In this document: piece after piece, positions 39,632 to 48,167 of the stretch
Layout: the number at the start of each line of letters is the position of its first letter
Position numbering within the stretch: the stretch's first letter is position 1
NCBI RefSeq assembly: GCF_002291145.1
Contig: NZ_NTGE01000014.1
Location: forward strand, 84,544-148,543
Origin: Streptomyces sp. SA15
GTDB lineage: Bacteria; Actinomycetota; Actinomycetes; Streptomycetales; Streptomycetaceae
Reading direction: 5' to 3'
DNA: 64,000 bases
Position numbers and translations under genes: made by a program
Notes under the pieces: generated by a model
What the model saw: the letters and a program-made list of their open reading frames with translations, nothing else
What the model was told of the DNA's origin: nothing
Databases searched by the model: none

Positions 39632-39812
39632 GTGTGCCTTACCTCCGTCGTCGGCGGCGGCCTGTCAACTCCCGTGCGTCCACCCGTAGCCGCCATTCTC
39701 ACCCGAATCGGTGAGGAGTGGTGTTTTCTGTGATGTCCATCTGACCAAATCCGCCGGGAAGATTCGTCAGACCCCGGGCTCAACTCCGTGTACACCTGCG
39801 GTATGACACAGA

Positions 39813-39860
39813 CAGGCGGCGCCGCCCCCGACCCGTAGGGGTTGGGGAGGACGCCGCCTG
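39813..39860 (-). terminator. Terminator after the CHRD gene
   Basis: Outer arms CAGGCGGC/GCCGCCTG enclose an inner stem CCCCGACCC with GGGTTGGGG (one G-U). It lies 25 nt beyond the stop of the minus-strand CHRD gene. Confidence 0.75.
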
Positions 39861-39884
39861 ATGTGAGGGTCACTCAGCGGTGAC

Positions 39885-40805
39885 TCAGCTGCGTACGAAC
39901 ACGTAGTCCGCCTGGTAGGGCACGCCGACGATGGTGCCCGGCGAGCAGGAGCCGGCCGGGGCGACGCCGCCGACGGTGTTCAGCCGCAGAATCTCCGCGG
40001 TGCCGGCGAGCAGGCCGTGGTGCTTGCCGGACTGGGTGGCCTTGAGGTCCAGCTCGGGGATGTTCCCGTCCCCGTTGGGGGTCCTGGAGATGACCGCCCC
40101 GGTGACCGCGCTGCCGTCGGGCGCGATCCACTGCGGGGTACCGGAGTTGGGCTTGACGAAGGAGTGCGCGATACGGCCGTCGAGTACGGCGCTCACATCA
40201 CGCTGGGCGAAGGCGTGGCCGCCGCCCTCGGTGGGCTTGCACTCGTAGATCTGCTTGCCCTTGACGACGGAGGCCTGGAAGTTGTCGAGCGCGTCGCGGA
40301 AGTCGAAGGAGGCGACGGTGACCTTGTGGAGCTGCCCGCGGACGGCTCCGCCCGGGAACTCGGCGGTGTGCAGGTTGGCGTAGAAGGAGTTGGGGTCGGT
40401 CTTGAGCGCGTCGAGCAGTGCCGCGTCCTTGACCTCGACGGTGCCGGTGACGCTGCGCCCCTTGCCCTTGCCGCCGAGCAGCTTGGTGAAGTCGATCTTG
40501 ACGTCGCCGTTGGTGCCCTTGGCGCCCTGGTGGATGTGGAGGGCGGTCGGCTTGTCGGTGCCGCGCCACTGGACGGCGACGGACACCTTGTCGCCGTCGA
40601 CCTTCACGAACTGGAGCGCGGCGCCGTCCCGGTCCCCGGCGGACACCTCGTTGGCACCCCTGAGGCCGGCGGCGAGGATGGTGCCGGTGTCTTCGGCGGC
40701 GGACGCGGGAATCGTGGTGGCGGCGAAGCCGCCGACGGTGGTCAGGACGCCGGCGGCGGTGATCAGGGTCTTACGGCGTGTCGAGAACGTCGTGTGCATG
40801 CCCAT
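39885..40805 (-). CDS. Secreted CHRD-domain protein with DUF3455-like second half
   Basis: This 306-residue protein has a signal peptide of about 35 residues (RRKTLITAAGVLTTVGGFAATTIPASA). A CHRD domain follows: GANEVSAGDRDGAA, ALHIHQGAKGTNGDVKIDF and FYANLHTAEFPGGAVRGQL. The second half (GGGHAFAQRDVSAVLDGRIAHSFVKPNSGTPQWIAPDGS region) resembles DUF3455. The role is unknown; CHRD domains are often cell-surface or metal-linked. The ATG at 40805 lies 11 nt after GGGAAG; an ATG at 40799 is also possible. It is transcribed alone. Confidence 0.85.
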   Translation of the reverse strand: MGMHTTFSTRRKTLITAAGVLTTVGGFAATTIPASAAEDTGTILAAGLRGANEVSAGDRDGAALQFVKVDGDKVSVAVQWRGTDKPTALHIHQGAKGTNGDVKIDFTKLLGGKGKGRSVTGTVEVKDAALLDALKTDPNSFYANLHTAEFPGGAVRGQLHKVTVASFDFRDALDNFQASVVKGKQIYECKPTEGGGHAFAQRDVSAVLDGRIAHSFVKPNSGTPQWIAPDGSAVTGAVISRTPNGDGNIPELDLKATQSGKHHGLLAGTAEILRLNTVGGVAPAGSCSPGTIVGVPYQADYVFVRS

Positions 40806-40935
40806 GATGATGTTTTCTTCCCGTAGGACAGCTGACAGCCCCTGCGTCAGCTTCTGGGCATGCATACGAGATGATCTTGGCTTGAATTCAATCCAGGTCT
40901 GTGATGTGCGTCACGCATGAGGGCTCGGGTGGGTC

Positions 40936-41175
40936 AGAGCCTGTGTCACATCTCCGGTCGGATCAGCGCGCGGCGTCTGGTGCGTGCGATCGCAAGGCGC
41001 CGGAGCGCCCTCGATGGGGGTGCCCCCGCGCGAGTCGGCGAAGCCGGTTCGAGCGTGGGGGAGGAGCCACGTGGGCGGTTCGGCAACGCGGCTGGGGGTC
41101 CCCCCACGCCTTTAAGGCAGTGGGGGCGTGCGTGCCAGGCGTCGCGTGCCCGACCGGGGATGTGACACAGGCTCT
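40936..41175. mobile_element. MITE-like 240-bp element with 17-bp perfect terminal inverted repeats (element B)
   Basis: AGAGCCTGTGTCACATC at 40936-40952 is exactly inverted at 41159-41175, and imperfect inverted arms extend some 35 nt further inward. The interior (about 41009-41065) matches the core of element A at 21.9 kb in the opposite orientation. The right end overlaps the stop codon of the polyprenyl synthase gene. No coding sequence is present. Confidence 0.7.
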
Positions 41176-42185
41176 CAGCCCGCCCGATGCACCACCGCGT
41201 CACACAGCTCCATCAGCGCCACCTTCGCGTCACACTCCCGCAGTGGAGCCAACGCCGCCCGCGCGTCCTCCACGTACCGCACCGTGTCCCGCCGCGCCTG
41301 CTCCAGAGCGGGATGCGCCCGCAGCGCGGCCAGCGCCTCGGCATGCCGCGCGTCGTCGCTCAGGTCGGAGTCCAGCAGCTCGCACAGCGCGATGTCCTCG
41401 GCCAGCCCCAGCCGCGCCGCCCGCTCCCGCAGCCGTAGCACGGGAAGGGTCGGGATGCCCTCGCGCAGATCCGTCCCCGGCGTCTTCCCGGACTCCTGTG
41501 AGTCGGAGGCGATGTCCAGCACGTCGTCCGCCAGCTGGAAGGCGACGCCGAGCCGCTCGCCGTACTGCGTCAGCACATCGACGACCGTCTCATCGGCTCC
41601 GGACATCATCGCGCCGAACCGGCACGACACCGCCACCAGCGACCCCGTCTTGCCGCCCAGCACATCCAGGTAGTGCTCGACCGGATCGCGCCCGTCCGTC
41701 GGGCCCGCCGTCTCCAGGATCTGGCCGGTGACCAGCCGTTCGAACGCCTCCGCCTGGACCCGTACCGCCTCCGGCCCGAGGTCGGCCAGGATGTGTGAGG
41801 CCCGGGCGAACAGGAAGTCACCCGTGAGGACGGCGACCGAGTTGCCCCATCGGGCGTTCGCGCTGGGCACCCCGCGCCGCACCTCGGCCTCGTCCATCAC
41901 GTCGTCGTGATACAGCGTCGCCAGATGGGTCAGCTCCACCACCACCGCCGACGGCACGATCCCGGGGGCATACGGATCCCCGAACTGGGCAGAGAGCATC
42001 ACGAGCAGCGGCCGGAACCGCTTTCCACCCGCCCGCACCAGATGCTGGGCGGCCTCCGTGATGAAAGGGACCTCACTCTTGGTGGCTTCGAGCAATCCCT
42101 CCTCGACAGCCGCCAACCCGGCCTGGACATCGGCTTCCAGAGCCTGGTCCCGCACGCTCAGCCCGAACGGCCCGACGACGGTCAC
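41175..42185 (-). CDS. Polyprenyl diphosphate synthase (trans-isoprenyl, long chain)
   Basis: This 336-residue enzyme has GGKRFRPLL (about 53-61), the first Asp-rich motif DDVMD (D94, D95, D98) and the second DDVLD (D220, D221, D224). Bulk on the residues before the first motif (HLATLYH) suggests a long product such as the nona/octaprenyl side chain of menaquinone. The GTG at 42185 follows AGGAG. Menaquinone would be the electron acceptor of the nuo complexes. It faces a peptide transporter gene across 207 nt. Confidence 0.92.
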   Translation of the reverse strand: MTVVGPFGLSVRDQALEADVQAGLAAVEEGLLEATKSEVPFITEAAQHLVRAGGKRFRPLLVMLSAQFGDPYAPGIVPSAVVVELTHLATLYHDDVMDEAEVRRGVPSANARWGNSVAVLTGDFLFARASHILADLGPEAVRVQAEAFERLVTGQILETAGPTDGRDPVEHYLDVLGGKTGSLVAVSCRFGAMMSGADETVVDVLTQYGERLGVAFQLADDVLDIASDSQESGKTPGTDLREGIPTLPVLRLRERAARLGLAEDIALCELLDSDLSDDARHAEALAALRAHPALEQARRDTVRYVEDARAALAPLRECDAKVALMELCDAVVHRAG

Positions 42186-42392
42186 GAGGGGTCTCCTGTC
42201 TGCTGGTGTCTACTGGCGATTACACGGTTTGTCGATAGGTCGCTGCCATCACTCAAGTCAGCGTATCCGGTCATGTTTCGATCACCGATAGCGCCCGCCC
42301 GTCCAGTCCGGGCGGTATCGGATCACTCCCGGTATGTTTTTGATCACCCGATGAGAACTCATATATACCGACTTACACGGAAGCAGTAGGGC

Positions 42393-43970
42393 GTGTCCCG
42401 AATCGACGTCGACGCCACGCCCGACAATCGGCCTGAGCGCCCCGAGGACGCCCACGCCTTCTTCGGCCAGCCCAAGGGCCTGCTCACCCTCTCCGGTCTC
42501 GAGGTCTGGGAACGCTTCTCGTTCCTCGGTATGCAGGCCATCCTCGTCCTCTACTTCGCCGACACGGTCGCGCACGGCGGCCTGGGCATGTCGGCCGGAA
42601 GCGCCGCCTCCGTCTCCGCCGCCTACGGCACCCTCGTCTACCTCGTCTCCGTCGCCGGCGGCTGGCTCGCCGACCGCATCCTCGGCTCGTACCGCGCGGT
42701 GCTGTGGGGCGGCGTCCTGATCGCCTGCGGTCACTACTCGATGGCCGTGCCCACCGCCACCATGACCTGGACGGGCCTGGGACTCATCAGCGCCGGCACC
42801 GGACTGCTCAAACCCAACGTGGCCACCATGGTCGGCAAGCTCTACCGCACCGACGACGACCGTCGCGACGCCGGTTTCGCGCTCTACTACATGGCGATCA
42901 ACATCGGCGCCTTCGCGGGCCCTCTGATCACCGGCTGGCTCGGCGACCACAGAGGCTGGCACTGGGGCTTCTCGGCGGCGGCGATCGGCATGACGCTCGG
43001 CCTGATCCAGTACGTCGCCGGCCGCCGTCACCTGGCCGGGCGCGGACGCGCCGCCGAATTCACCCTCGCGCCGGACTCCCCCACGCTCGAATGCTCCCCC
43101 ACGCTCGGCTTCGCTCGAGCGGGCGGGACCCCCACCGCCGAGGGACCCCCACCGCGCCGCGCGATCCGCCTGATCGTCGCGGGAATCGCCGCCACGGCAC
43201 TGATCGCGACGGGTCTCGCCGCCGCTGACCGGCTCACCATGGACCGCTTCGTGGACGTCCTCACCCTCGTCTCGGTGATCGCCCCGGTCGTCTACTTCGC
43301 GGTGATGTTCGCCAGCCCCCGCGTGAGCGCCGAGGAGCGCGGCAGGCTGCGGCCGTACGTCGTCCTCTTCCTCGCCTCGACCGTCTTCAACTTCATCCTC
43401 TTCCAGGCGTACTCGACGATGATGCTGCTGGCCGCGTCGAACGCCGAGACGACGATCCTCGGCTTCGACTTCCCCGCCGGCTGGTACGCCTCCGCGCTCG
43501 GCGCCTTCGAGGTCGGCCTCGCGCCCGTGGTCGCCGCGCTCTGGGTCCGCATGGGCCGCGGCCAGCCGCACGCCTCGAACAAGATCGCGATCGGGGTCGT
43601 TCTCGGCGGCCTGTCCTTCCTGCTGATGCCCCTGCCGACGAGCGGACACGACGGCGACACCTACCTCATGTCCGTCTGGTGGATCGTCGGCTCGTACCTC
43701 CTGCTCGGCCTCGGCGACATCCTGCTGGAGACCTCCGGCATGTCGGCCACGACCAAGCTGGCCCCGGCCGCCTTCGCCGGCCAGACCATGTCCCTGTGGT
43801 TCCTGTCCCTCGCCCTGGCGAACGGCATCCAGGCCCAGACGGTGAAGCTCTACGACGACGTCTCCCAGCCCGCCTACTTCGGCGTCAACGGCGCGATCGC
43901 GGTGGCGGCGGGCCTGGCGGTCATGGCCGCGGCACCGTGGCTGAGGCGCACCATGCACCCCGTCCACTGA
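42393..43970 (+). CDS. POT/PTR2 proton-dependent oligopeptide transporter
   Basis: This 525-residue transporter has 14 predicted helices. The first helix bears WERFSFLGMQAILVLYF (the ExxERFxYY-type motif, here ERFSF), and the PTR2 signature YYMAINIGAFAGPLITG is at about 168-184. Residues 226-251 are encoded by a copy of the GC-rich repeat core found elsewhere in the window, inserted in frame in the loop between helices. The GTG at 42393 is taken; an in-frame alternative is not evident. Imports di- and tripeptides. Confidence 0.92.
   Translation: MSRIDVDATPDNRPERPEDAHAFFGQPKGLLTLSGLEVWERFSFLGMQAILVLYFADTVAHGGLGMSAGSAASVSAAYGTLVYLVSVAGGWLADRILGSYRAVLWGGVLIACGHYSMAVPTATMTWTGLGLISAGTGLLKPNVATMVGKLYRTDDDRRDAGFALYYMAINIGAFAGPLITGWLGDHRGWHWGFSAAAIGMTLGLIQYVAGRRHLAGRGRAAEFTLAPDSPTLECSPTLGFARAGGTPTAEGPPPRRAIRLIVAGIAATALIATGLAAADRLTMDRFVDVLTLVSVIAPVVYFAVMFASPRVSAEERGRLRPYVVLFLASTVFNFILFQAYSTMMLLAASNAETTILGFDFPAGWYASALGAFEVGLAPVVAALWVRMGRGQPHASNKIAIGVVLGGLSFLLMPLPTSGHDGDTYLMSVWWIVGSYLLLGLGDILLETSGMSATTKLAPAAFAGQTMSLWFLSLALANGIQAQTVKLYDDVSQPAYFGVNGAIAVAAGLAVMAAAPWLRRTMHPVH
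43069..43143. repeat. Core-type repeat inserted in frame in the POT transporter gene (element C)
   Basis: The stretch contains CTCCCCCACGCTCGGCTTCG and GAGCGGGCGGGACCCCCAC, matching the core of elements A (21.9 kb) and B (41.0 kb). It lacks the flanking inverted arms. It codes for SPTLECSPTLGFARAGGTP-like residues that the family does not have. Confidence 0.75.
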
Positions 43971-43980
43971 GGTCATCGAG

Positions 43981-46005
43981 ATGAGCCTGCACATCCGTAC
44001 GTCCTTCCCCTACGAGACGACCCACGAGGACATCCGCATCCCCTTGCCGGACGGGACCCTCCTGTACGCGCGCGTGTGGCGCCCTGTGACGAACGAGCCC
44101 GTACCGGCGCTCCTCGAGTACCTCCCGTACCGCCTGACCGACTGGACCGCGCCCCGCGACTGGCAACGCCATCCCTGGTACGCGGGCCACGGTTACGCCT
44201 CCGTCCGGGTTGACGTGCGCGGGCACGGCAACAGCGAGGGGGTGCCGACGGACGAGTACTCGGCGACGGAGCTGGCCGACGGGGTCGAGGTGGTGAACTG
44301 GCTGGCGGCGCAGCCCTGGTGCGACGGCAAGGTCGGTATGTTCGGCATCTCCTGGGGCGGTTTCAACTCCCTCCAGATCGCGGCCCTCGCGCCCGAGCCG
44401 CTCAAGGCGATCGTCACGGTCTGCTCCACCGACGATCGCTATGACAACGACGTGCACTACATGGGAGGTTCCGTCCTCGCGGTGGACATGCACGCCTGGG
44501 CGGCCACCATGCTCGCCTTCGCGTCACGGCCGCCGGACCCCCACTACGTCGGCGAGGCCTGGCGGGAGATGTGGCTCGAGCGGCTGGAGGAGGTCGATCC
44601 CTTCGTCCACACCTGGCTGGACCACCAGACCCGCGACGCCTACTGGCGTCACGGCAGCGTCTGCGAGGACTACGGCGCGATCGACGCCGCCGTCCTGGCG
44701 GTGGGCGGCTGGCACGACCCGTACCGCGACACGGTGCTCCGGCTCGTCGAGCACCTCCCGGCCGACCGCGTCCGCGGCCTGATCGGCCCCTGGTCCCATC
44801 AGTACCCCGACCGCGGCCTGCCGCCGGGCCCGGCGATCGGCTTCCTCCAGGAGACCCTGCGCTGGTGGGACCACTGGCTGAAGGGCGTCGACTCCGGGGC
44901 GATGCGCGAGCCCTTGCTGCGCTCGTACGTCAGCGACTCGCACCCCCCGGCAACGGTGTACGCCACGCTGCCCGGCCGCTGGGTCGGCGAGCCGGCCTGG
45001 CCCTCTCCCAACGTCTCGACCGTGTCGTACGACCTCCAGGGCGCCCCTCGCCCGGTCCGCTCCCCGCAGCACACGGGCGTCGACGCCGGCCGTTTCTTCC
45101 CCTTCGGCAACGACGCCGATCTGCCGCCCGACCAGCGGGAGGAGGACGCGAGGTCGGTGTGCTTCGACTTCGAAGTGGGCCAGGAGATGTGGGTGTTGGG
45201 ACGGCCGCGGGTGCGGCTGCGACTGACCTCCGAGGTGCCGCGCGGGCAGGTGATCGCCCGGGTCTGTGACGTGGCCCCGGACGGTTCGTCGACCCTGGTC
45301 ACGCGGGGCGTGCTGAACCTGTCGGCGCGGCAGGGGCGGGACAGGGCCGTGCCGTGGACGCCGGGTGCCACGCAGGACGTGACCTTCGAGCTGAACGGCA
45401 TCGCGTACGCCTTCCCGGCCGGCCACCGCGTCCGGCTCACCGTCTCCTCCGCGTACTGGCCGTGGATCTGGCCGCAGCACGGCTCGGCGGCGGGCTTCAC
45501 GCTCGATCCGGCGGGGAGTGCGCTCGAACTCCCTGTGCGCACGAAGGAGCTGTCGTCGGACGTCGCCTTCGAGGAACCCGAGCAGTCCGAGCCCCTGGGC
45601 GTGACCCGCGGCGCAGCCGCTGATGGATGGAGCCCGGCCACGCTGGACGAGCCGCGCCCCGAGCGCCTGGTGGTGCGGGACGTGGCCAAGGGCGAGTGGC
45701 GGCTGGAGGTCGACCCGCGCTACGGCGGCACGCGCGTGTATCCCGACGGGCTGGAGTTCACCGAGGACGCGCTGGAGACGTACACGATCAATGAGACGGA
45801 CCCCCTGTCCGCCCGTACCCGCTCGGACTGGTCGATCCGGCTGCACCGGCCGGAGCTCGGCTGGGAGGCGACGGTGCGTACGCGGTCGGAGGTCAGCTGC
45901 GACAAAACGGACTTCCTCACCTCCAACGAGGTGATCTGCACCGACGGCGGCGAGGTGGTCTTCCACCGCGCCTGGGAGAAGCGGATCCCACGGACGGCCG
46001 GTTGA
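43981..46005 (+). CDS. CocE/NonD-family alpha/beta hydrolase (X-Pro dipeptidyl-peptidase S15-like)
   Basis: This 674-residue cytoplasmic hydrolase has the nucleophile S124 in FGISWGGF, a likely acid in GGWHDPYRD and the His in GPWSHQYPDRG, the CocE order. The C-terminal half is the jelly-roll X-Pro dipeptidyl-peptidase C domain (RVRLRLTSEVPRG, AGHRVRLTVSSAYWPWIWP). It starts 10 nt after the POT transporter stop, so peptide import and a peptidase-like enzyme are probably co-expressed. True substrates could be peptides, esters or acyl compounds. Confidence 0.9.
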   Translation: MSLHIRTSFPYETTHEDIRIPLPDGTLLYARVWRPVTNEPVPALLEYLPYRLTDWTAPRDWQRHPWYAGHGYASVRVDVRGHGNSEGVPTDEYSATELADGVEVVNWLAAQPWCDGKVGMFGISWGGFNSLQIAALAPEPLKAIVTVCSTDDRYDNDVHYMGGSVLAVDMHAWAATMLAFASRPPDPHYVGEAWREMWLERLEEVDPFVHTWLDHQTRDAYWRHGSVCEDYGAIDAAVLAVGGWHDPYRDTVLRLVEHLPADRVRGLIGPWSHQYPDRGLPPGPAIGFLQETLRWWDHWLKGVDSGAMREPLLRSYVSDSHPPATVYATLPGRWVGEPAWPSPNVSTVSYDLQGAPRPVRSPQHTGVDAGRFFPFGNDADLPPDQREEDARSVCFDFEVGQEMWVLGRPRVRLRLTSEVPRGQVIARVCDVAPDGSSTLVTRGVLNLSARQGRDRAVPWTPGATQDVTFELNGIAYAFPAGHRVRLTVSSAYWPWIWPQHGSAAGFTLDPAGSALELPVRTKELSSDVAFEEPEQSEPLGVTRGAAADGWSPATLDEPRPERLVVRDVAKGEWRLEVDPRYGGTRVYPDGLEFTEDALETYTINETDPLSARTRSDWSIRLHRPELGWEATVRTRSEVSCDKTDFLTSNEVICTDGGEVVFHRAWEKRIPRTAG

Positions 46006-46249
46006 AGATGAGTTGGGCTCATTGTCCGATTTACCACTCTTGTGGATGCCCGTGAGTTGGGTCACTCGCACCCGCACGCGCCCCCACCTCATCGCACCCG
46101 CGCTTCCCCTTGCATCACACACGAGTTGAGGCTTGGCAGCAGCAAACGATCAAGCGCCCCATGCGCCTCACACCAAGGTCAAGAGGTGTGGTGTGCGAGT
46201 CCGCCACTTGTTCCAGGCGTGTGCTCTCGCATACGTTCCCGGCCTGTCG

Positions 46250-46452
46250 GGCGGACGCCGAATCCTGCCGCCGCCCGGACCAAGACTCATCGACGAAGAC
46301 ACTCGCACGGCAGGAGCGGGGGACCCAGGTAAGTCGCCGGGCCGGACGACACATGTCGCACCGGAGCGGCTAGGGGTGAAGTCGCATCGCCGTAAGGCGG
46401 CGCGGCCGGGCAACTCCCGCCCGAACCCGACAGCTCACCTCGTAGGCGCCGG
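46250..46452 (+). promoter_or_regulatory. ydaO-yuaA type c-di-AMP riboswitch
   Basis: The leader has the family's conserved blocks in order: GCCGAATCCTGCCG at the 5' side, GGAGCGGGGGACCCA in the middle, GGGGTGAA, and GGGCAACTCCCGCCCGAACCC followed by GACAGCTCACCTCGTAGGCGC. It lies directly before a LysM/transglycosylase gene. This riboswitch class binds c-di-AMP and turns down cell-wall remodelling genes in actinobacteria. Boundaries are approximate. Confidence 0.88.
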
Positions 46453-46466
46453 AGAGGAACAGCGCC

Positions 46467-47213
46467 ATGGCCGCAGGTAAGCACCGCCGCCCCCGAACCA
46501 ACCCGCTCACCCGAGGCGTCATCGCCGCCGGAACCGGAACCGCCGCCCTCGCCCTCCCGCTCCTGGGCGCGACCACCGCGAGCGCCGCACAGCCGGCCAA
46601 GGCCCCCGCCGCCGCGCAGGCAGCAGCGCAGGTCAAGTCCGTCACGTACACAGCAGTCAAGGGCGACACTCTGTACGGCATCGCGGAGAAGTACGACACA
46701 CCGGGCGGCTGGCAACAGCTCTACAAGGACAACCGCAAGGCCGTCGGCGACAACCCCCGGCTGATCCACGAGGGCCTCGAGCTGACGGTCAAGACGGCGA
46801 AGAAGGCCGGCACGACGGCCGACAAGGCCTCCACGCCCGCCGAGGAGTCCGGCTCCGTCACCCGCGCCACCCAGGCCTCCGCCAAGACGTACCCGAACAA
46901 CCTCGACGGCTGGATCCGCCAGGCGATGGACATCATGGCGCAGGAGGGAATCCCCGGCTCGTACGAGGGCATTCACCGCAACATCCTGCGCGAGTCGTCC
47001 GGCAACCCGATGGCCATCAACAACTGGGACTCCAACGCCGCGAAGGGCACCCCCTCCAAGGGGCTCCTGCAGACCATCGACCCGACGTTCAACGCGTACC
47101 ACGTGGCCGGCACGTCCTTCGACCCGTACGACCCGGTCGCGAACATCGTCGCCGCCTGCAACTACGCGGCCGACCGGTACGGCTCGATCGACAACGTCTT
47201 CGGCGCCTACTAG
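46467..47213 (+). CDS. Secreted LysM plus transglycosylase-fold cell-wall hydrolase
   Basis: This 248-residue protein has a signal peptide (about 1-41, cleavage near SAA/QPA). A LysM domain follows (about 57-108, YTAVKGDTLYGIAEKYDTPGGW), then a Thr/Ala linker and a lysozyme-like transglycosylase domain (about 140-248: IHRNILRESSGNPMAINNWDSNA, GLLQTIDPTFNAYH). The catalytic Glu is in RESSGNP. It cleaves peptidoglycan glycan strands. Control by the upstream c-di-AMP riboswitch matches other resuscitation and wall-turnover genes of Streptomyces. Confidence 0.93.
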   Translation: MAAGKHRRPRTNPLTRGVIAAGTGTAALALPLLGATTASAAQPAKAPAAAQAAAQVKSVTYTAVKGDTLYGIAEKYDTPGGWQQLYKDNRKAVGDNPRLIHEGLELTVKTAKKAGTTADKASTPAEESGSVTRATQASAKTYPNNLDGWIRQAMDIMAQEGIPGSYEGIHRNILRESSGNPMAINNWDSNAAKGTPSKGLLQTIDPTFNAYHVAGTSFDPYDPVANIVAACNYAADRYGSIDNVFGAY

Positions 47214-47229
47214 ACGTCGCCCAGGTCGG

Positions 47230-47259
47230 CGGTGCTGTTCGGCTGACCGAACAGCACCG
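47230..47259. terminator. Bidirectional hairpin between convergent genes
   Basis: CGGTGCTGTTCGG and CCGAACAGCACCG form a 13-bp stem with a CTGA loop, between the stop codons of two convergent genes. Confidence 0.85.
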
Positions 47260-47264
47260 TCGGC

Positions 47265-48074
47265 CTACCGACGGAAGAGCCTCTCCAGGACGACCGCGAT
47301 GCCGTCGTCCTCGTTCGACAGCGTGATCTCGTCGGCCACGGACTTGAGTTCGGGGTGGGCGTTGGCCATGGCGACGCCGTGGGCGGCCCAGTCGAACATG
47401 GGGATGTCGTTGGGCATGTCCCCGAAGGCGATGGTCTGCCGGGGCCCCAGCCCGAGGTGTTCCGCGGCCAGGGCCAGCCCCGTCGCCTTGGTGATGCCGC
47501 ATGGCTGGAGTTCGACGGTCCCGGGGCCCGACATGGTGACCGTGGCGAGGGAACCGACCACTCCGCGCGCCGTCGCCGCCAACTCGTCGTCGGACAGGTC
47601 GGGGTGGCGCAGCAGCACCTTGCTGATGGGCTCGCGCCACAGCTCGTCGCGCCGGTCGACCCGTACGGCGGGCAGGGTCGGGTGGGGCATCAGATAGCCC
47701 GGCTCGATGAGCGTGAGGCCGTCGACGCCGTCCTGGTCGACGGCCGCGTACACCTGCCCCACCTCGGCCTCGATCTTGCCGAGCGCGGTCTCGGCCAACT
47801 CCCGGTCCAGGGTGACCGACCACAGCAGACGGTCCGCGCCGGCGTCGTACACCTGCGCGCCCTGCCCGCACACCGCGAGCCCCTCGCTGCCCAGGTCGTC
47901 GAGGAGGGGCCGCACTCTGGGCGCGGGGCGGCCCGTGACGACGAGGTGCTGGGCGCCGGCCGCCGCCACCCGCGTGAGCGCGGCGAGCGACCGGTCGGAG
48001 AGCGTGTCGTCGCCTCGGAGCAGAGTTCCGTCCAGGTCGGTGGCGATGAGTGAATATGCGATGGGTGCGGCCAT
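47265..48074 (-). CDS. HAD-superfamily Cof-type phosphatase
   Basis: This 269-residue phosphatase has motif I DLDGTLLRG (about 13-21), motif II VVTGRP, the Lys in GITKATGL and motif IV GDMPNDIPMF. A C2B cap lies between about 80 and 190. Family members dephosphorylate sugar phosphates or cofactors. Start ATG at 48074 is followed by MAAPIAYSLIATDLDG. It is transcribed alone, convergent to the transglycosylase gene. Confidence 0.92.
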   Translation of the reverse strand: MAAPIAYSLIATDLDGTLLRGDDTLSDRSLAALTRVAAAGAQHLVVTGRPAPRVRPLLDDLGSEGLAVCGQGAQVYDAGADRLLWSVTLDRELAETALGKIEAEVGQVYAAVDQDGVDGLTLIEPGYLMPHPTLPAVRVDRRDELWREPISKVLLRHPDLSDDELAATARGVVGSLATVTMSGPGTVELQPCGITKATGLALAAEHLGLGPRQTIAFGDMPNDIPMFDWAAHGVAMANAHPELKSVADEITLSNEDDGIAVVLERLFRR

Positions 48075-48167
48075 GATCAGAGAATACGGATGGAACGCCC
48101 CACCGACTCGACGTGAACCGGACGGCTGTTTCCTTCACATGCGTTGACGGCTGCTCCGGTTACCCGC

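Noticed and set aside
40872..40900. TTGAATTCAA palindrome as iron or redox box of the CHRD gene
   Set aside because: A 10-bp palindrome is present but matches no Fur, DmdR or SoxR consensus I can state with confidence.
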